Below, piece by piece: positions 62,573-64,000 of a DNA stretch of 64,000 nt; position 1 is the first letter of the stretch; the number at the start of each line of letters is the position of its first letter. Source of the DNA: an uncultured Acidobacteriia bacterium (GTDB lineage Bacteria > Acidobacteriota > Terriglobia > Bryobacterales > Bryobacteraceae). The stretch spans positions 1-64,000 of the forward strand of contig CAIVPR010000085.1 of the NCBI GenBank assembly GCA_903907865.1, written 5' to 3'. The translations under genes and the position numbers were made by a program. Below the pieces are notes generated by a model that was not told where the DNA came from, made no database searches, and worked only from the letters and a program-made list of their open reading frames with translations.

Positions 62573-62800
62573 ATGTCGGCACTGAACTGGTCGGAATGCA
62601 GCGCGGTCGAGAGCGTGCCTGGAAAAATGAGCGGAGCGTGGGTATTTCGCGGAACGCGGACACCGGTCTCCACCGTGTTCGAGAACCTTCAGGATATGGG
62701 GGTGGACGAGTTGGTGGAGGAGTTTGGCGTTACCCGAACCCAGGTCGAGGCGGTGCTCCAGTTTGCGGCACGGAGCACGCAACCTTTGGAGCTTCAGTAG
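62573..62800 (+). CDS. DUF433 antitoxin
   Basis: The 75-residue protein shows the DUF433 pattern: ECSAVESVPGKMSGAWVFRG, split here as SAVESVPGKM and GAWVFRGTRTPVSTVFEN, followed by a helix-turn-helix (VDELVEEFGVTRTQVEAVL). DUF433 proteins are antitoxins that bind DNA and neutralise a PIN-like DUF5615 toxin. The ATG at 62573 has AGGTG 7 bases upstream; earlier in-frame ATGs (62546) would only prepend residues. The toxin gene begins 6 bases after its stop. Confidence 0.9.
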   Translation: MSALNWSECSAVESVPGKMSGAWVFRGTRTPVSTVFENLQDMGVDELVEEFGVTRTQVEAVLQFAARSTQPLELQ

Positions 62801-62806
62801 GCCTGG

Positions 62807-63148
62807 ATGCTAGTTCTGTTCGACAACGGAACACCTCGGACTTTGGCGCGATACCTGGTTGGGCGCCACACAGTCACAGAGGCCCGTGCCCGCAAGTGGG
62901 ACGAGTTGGTAAATGGCGATCTGTTGGAGGCAGCGGAATCTGCCGGTTTTGAGGTACTGGTTACGGTTGACAAGAATCTGAGGTACCAGCAGAACCTCGC
63001 AAAGCGAAAGATTGCGCTGGTGGTGCTTGGTCAAGGACGCTGGAGCCTGATCCAGCCCCATATCCCTAGGGTGGTTGCCGCAGTGGATGTCGCTATTCCC
63101 GGAAGCTACGCTGAAATCGAGATGCCTTATAAGCGCCGGTCCGCTTGA
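62807..63148 (+). CDS. DUF5615 PIN-like toxin
   Basis: The 113-residue protein has the N-terminal acid motif LVLFDNGTPRTLARYLVG and VLVTVDKNLRYQQNL, the DUF5615 (Mut7-C/PIN-like) hallmark segments with acidic residues expected to bind metal. It would be an RNase-type toxin held in check by the DUF433 protein encoded just before it. The pair is typical of Acidobacteriota and cyanobacteria. It has a short spacer of 6 bases and no promoter of its own. Confidence 0.88.
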   Translation: MLVLFDNGTPRTLARYLVGRHTVTEARARKWDELVNGDLLEAAESAGFEVLVTVDKNLRYQQNLAKRKIALVVLGQGRWSLIQPHIPRVVAAVDVAIPGSYAEIEMPYKRRSA

Positions 63149-63342
63149 TGTGCTGCGATCTACTCTGCGAGCTTGGACCAGCTTGGGCGGTTAGCCAAGA
63201 GGACCTAGGCCTATCCATTGTGGTTCTCAGGTAGCGCTGCGAGACGAAGAGCGAGATCAATATCGACGCTGCGACCTACCCGCCCCGAAGCGACGTGTTC
63301 GACTGATTGCATATCTGTGAGACATTATTTGAGGAGCCCCGA

Positions 63343-64000
63343 ATGCCAGAAGCGGTCATCGTCGATTGCCTGCGCACCGCAGTGGGAAAGTCCGGACGCG
63401 GCGCGTTGCGCAACACCCGCCCGGACGACCTTGCGGCCGCCACCATAAAAGCACTGTTGGAAAAATACCCGCAAGTCCCTGTTGCCGAGATCGAGGACGT
63501 GATCCTCGGCTGCGCGATGCCGGAAGGCGAATCGGGCAGCAACATGGCCCGGATCGCAGCCTTGCGCGCCGGATTGCCGTTCACCACCACCGGCGTCACC
63601 ATCAACCGGTTCTGCAGCTCGGGCTTGCAGTCGATCGCCATGGCTGCGGAGCGGATCCGGTCGGGCGGGGCGGAGATCCTGCTCGCGGGCGGCGCGGAAT
63701 CCATGAGCATGATCCCGATGGCCGGCAACAAGCCCGCGCCCAATCCGTGGCTGGTCAATAATTACCCCGAGGTCTACATCAACATGGGCCTCACCGCGGA
63801 AAACGTCCAGCGCCAATACGGCATTTCGCGCGAGGCCGCCGACGCCTTCTCCTACCGCAGCCACCAGAACGCGCTGCGGGCGCAGGCCGAGGGGCTGTTC
63901 GACGACGAGATCGTACCGGTCACCGTCGAATCCACCGTGCTCGACGCCAAAGGCAAGGCGTCGCAGGTGCAAACAGTTTTTGCGAAGGACGAGGGGCCTC
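63343..64000 (+). CDS. Acetyl-CoA acetyltransferase/thiolase, 3' end cut by window edge
   Basis: The visible 219 residues start MPEAVIVDCLRTAVGKSGRG and contain the thiolase active-site cysteine in TINRFCSSGLQSIAMAAERI (Cys in FCSSGLQ), and LAGGAESMS. The C-terminal His and Cys motifs are beyond the edge. The start has GAGGAG 7 bases upstream. Thiolases cleave or form acetoacetyl/3-ketoacyl-CoA; the FadA-like form in beta-oxidation is the most likely. The acyl-CoA ligase earlier in the window would feed the same pathway but is 40 kb away. Confidence 0.92.
   Translation, partial: MPEAVIVDCLRTAVGKSGRGALRNTRPDDLAAATIKALLEKYPQVPVAEIEDVILGCAMPEGESGSNMARIAALRAGLPFTTTGVTINRFCSSGLQSIAMAAERIRSGGAEILLAGGAESMSMIPMAGNKPAPNPWLVNNYPEVYINMGLTAENVQRQYGISREAADAFSYRSHQNALRAQAEGLFDDEIVPVTVESTVLDAKGKASQVQTVFAKDEGP

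Overview
The window looks like the chromosome of an Acidobacteriota bacterium, most likely class Terriglobia and the Solibacter/Bryobacter side of it. This is an inference from gene content: two oversized TonB-dependent receptors with an N-terminal carboxypeptidase-regulatory-like domain, an adjacent ECF sigma factor and serine/threonine kinase pair, a DUF1592/DUF1552/ankyrin operon, a PEP-CTERM protein, a DUF1080 protein and a DUF433/DUF5615 toxin-antitoxin pair. No rRNA, tRNA, CRISPR array or intact insertion sequence was seen.

Region 1 (1-4845, + strand) is a compact five-gene block with visibly lower GC (sampled lines 52-58%, against about 67% in sampled core genes). It encodes two proteins I cannot assign, a MotA/TolQ/ExbB-type protein with a long helical tail, a MotB-like protein with one membrane helix and an OmpA-type domain, and a helical coiled-coil protein. 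The central pair resembles ZorA/ZorB of Zorya phage defence, but no ZorC, ZorD or ZorE is visible. This is the best candidate here for an undescribed, probably defensive, system. It is cut by the left edge.

Region 2 (about 5170-17000, + strand) is a quinohemoprotein amine dehydrogenase module: a c-type cytochrome/toroid protein, a TonB-dependent receptor, then qhpA-qhpD-qhpC-qhpB joined by short overlaps or gaps, an exported alpha/beta hydrolase and a Tat-exported multicopper oxidase. All residues needed for the CTQ cofactor and the three Cys-to-Asp/Glu thioether bridges are present in the small subunit. The known maturation genes qhpE, qhpF and qhpG are not in the window. A strong shared terminator closes the region.

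Region 3 (17-37 kb) is mostly housekeeping and metabolism: pnp and rpsO, a nucleoside-type permease, an acyl-CoA ligase, small exported proteins (BON, redoxin, propeller), a GH57 enzyme with a GH127-like partner, a second TonB-dependent receptor, an NtrY/NtrX-like two-component pair and a Uma2-family protein.

Region 4 (37-46.9 kb, - strand) holds a large secreted heparinase-like protein with repeat domains, a cyclophilin, a DUF1080 protein, the conserved cdaA-cdaR-glmM operon (c-di-AMP synthesis and peptidoglycan precursor supply) and a PEP-CTERM protein.

Region 5 (47-64 kb) holds a kinase/ECF pair, a peroxiredoxin followed by an ECF/anti-sigma pair, an EF-hand protein followed by an ApbE-DUF2271 and PepSY-TM pair, the DUF1592-DUF1552-ankyrin operon, a PQQ dehydrogenase with an internal cytochrome c domain, a toxin-antitoxin pair and the start of a thiolase gene cut by the right edge.
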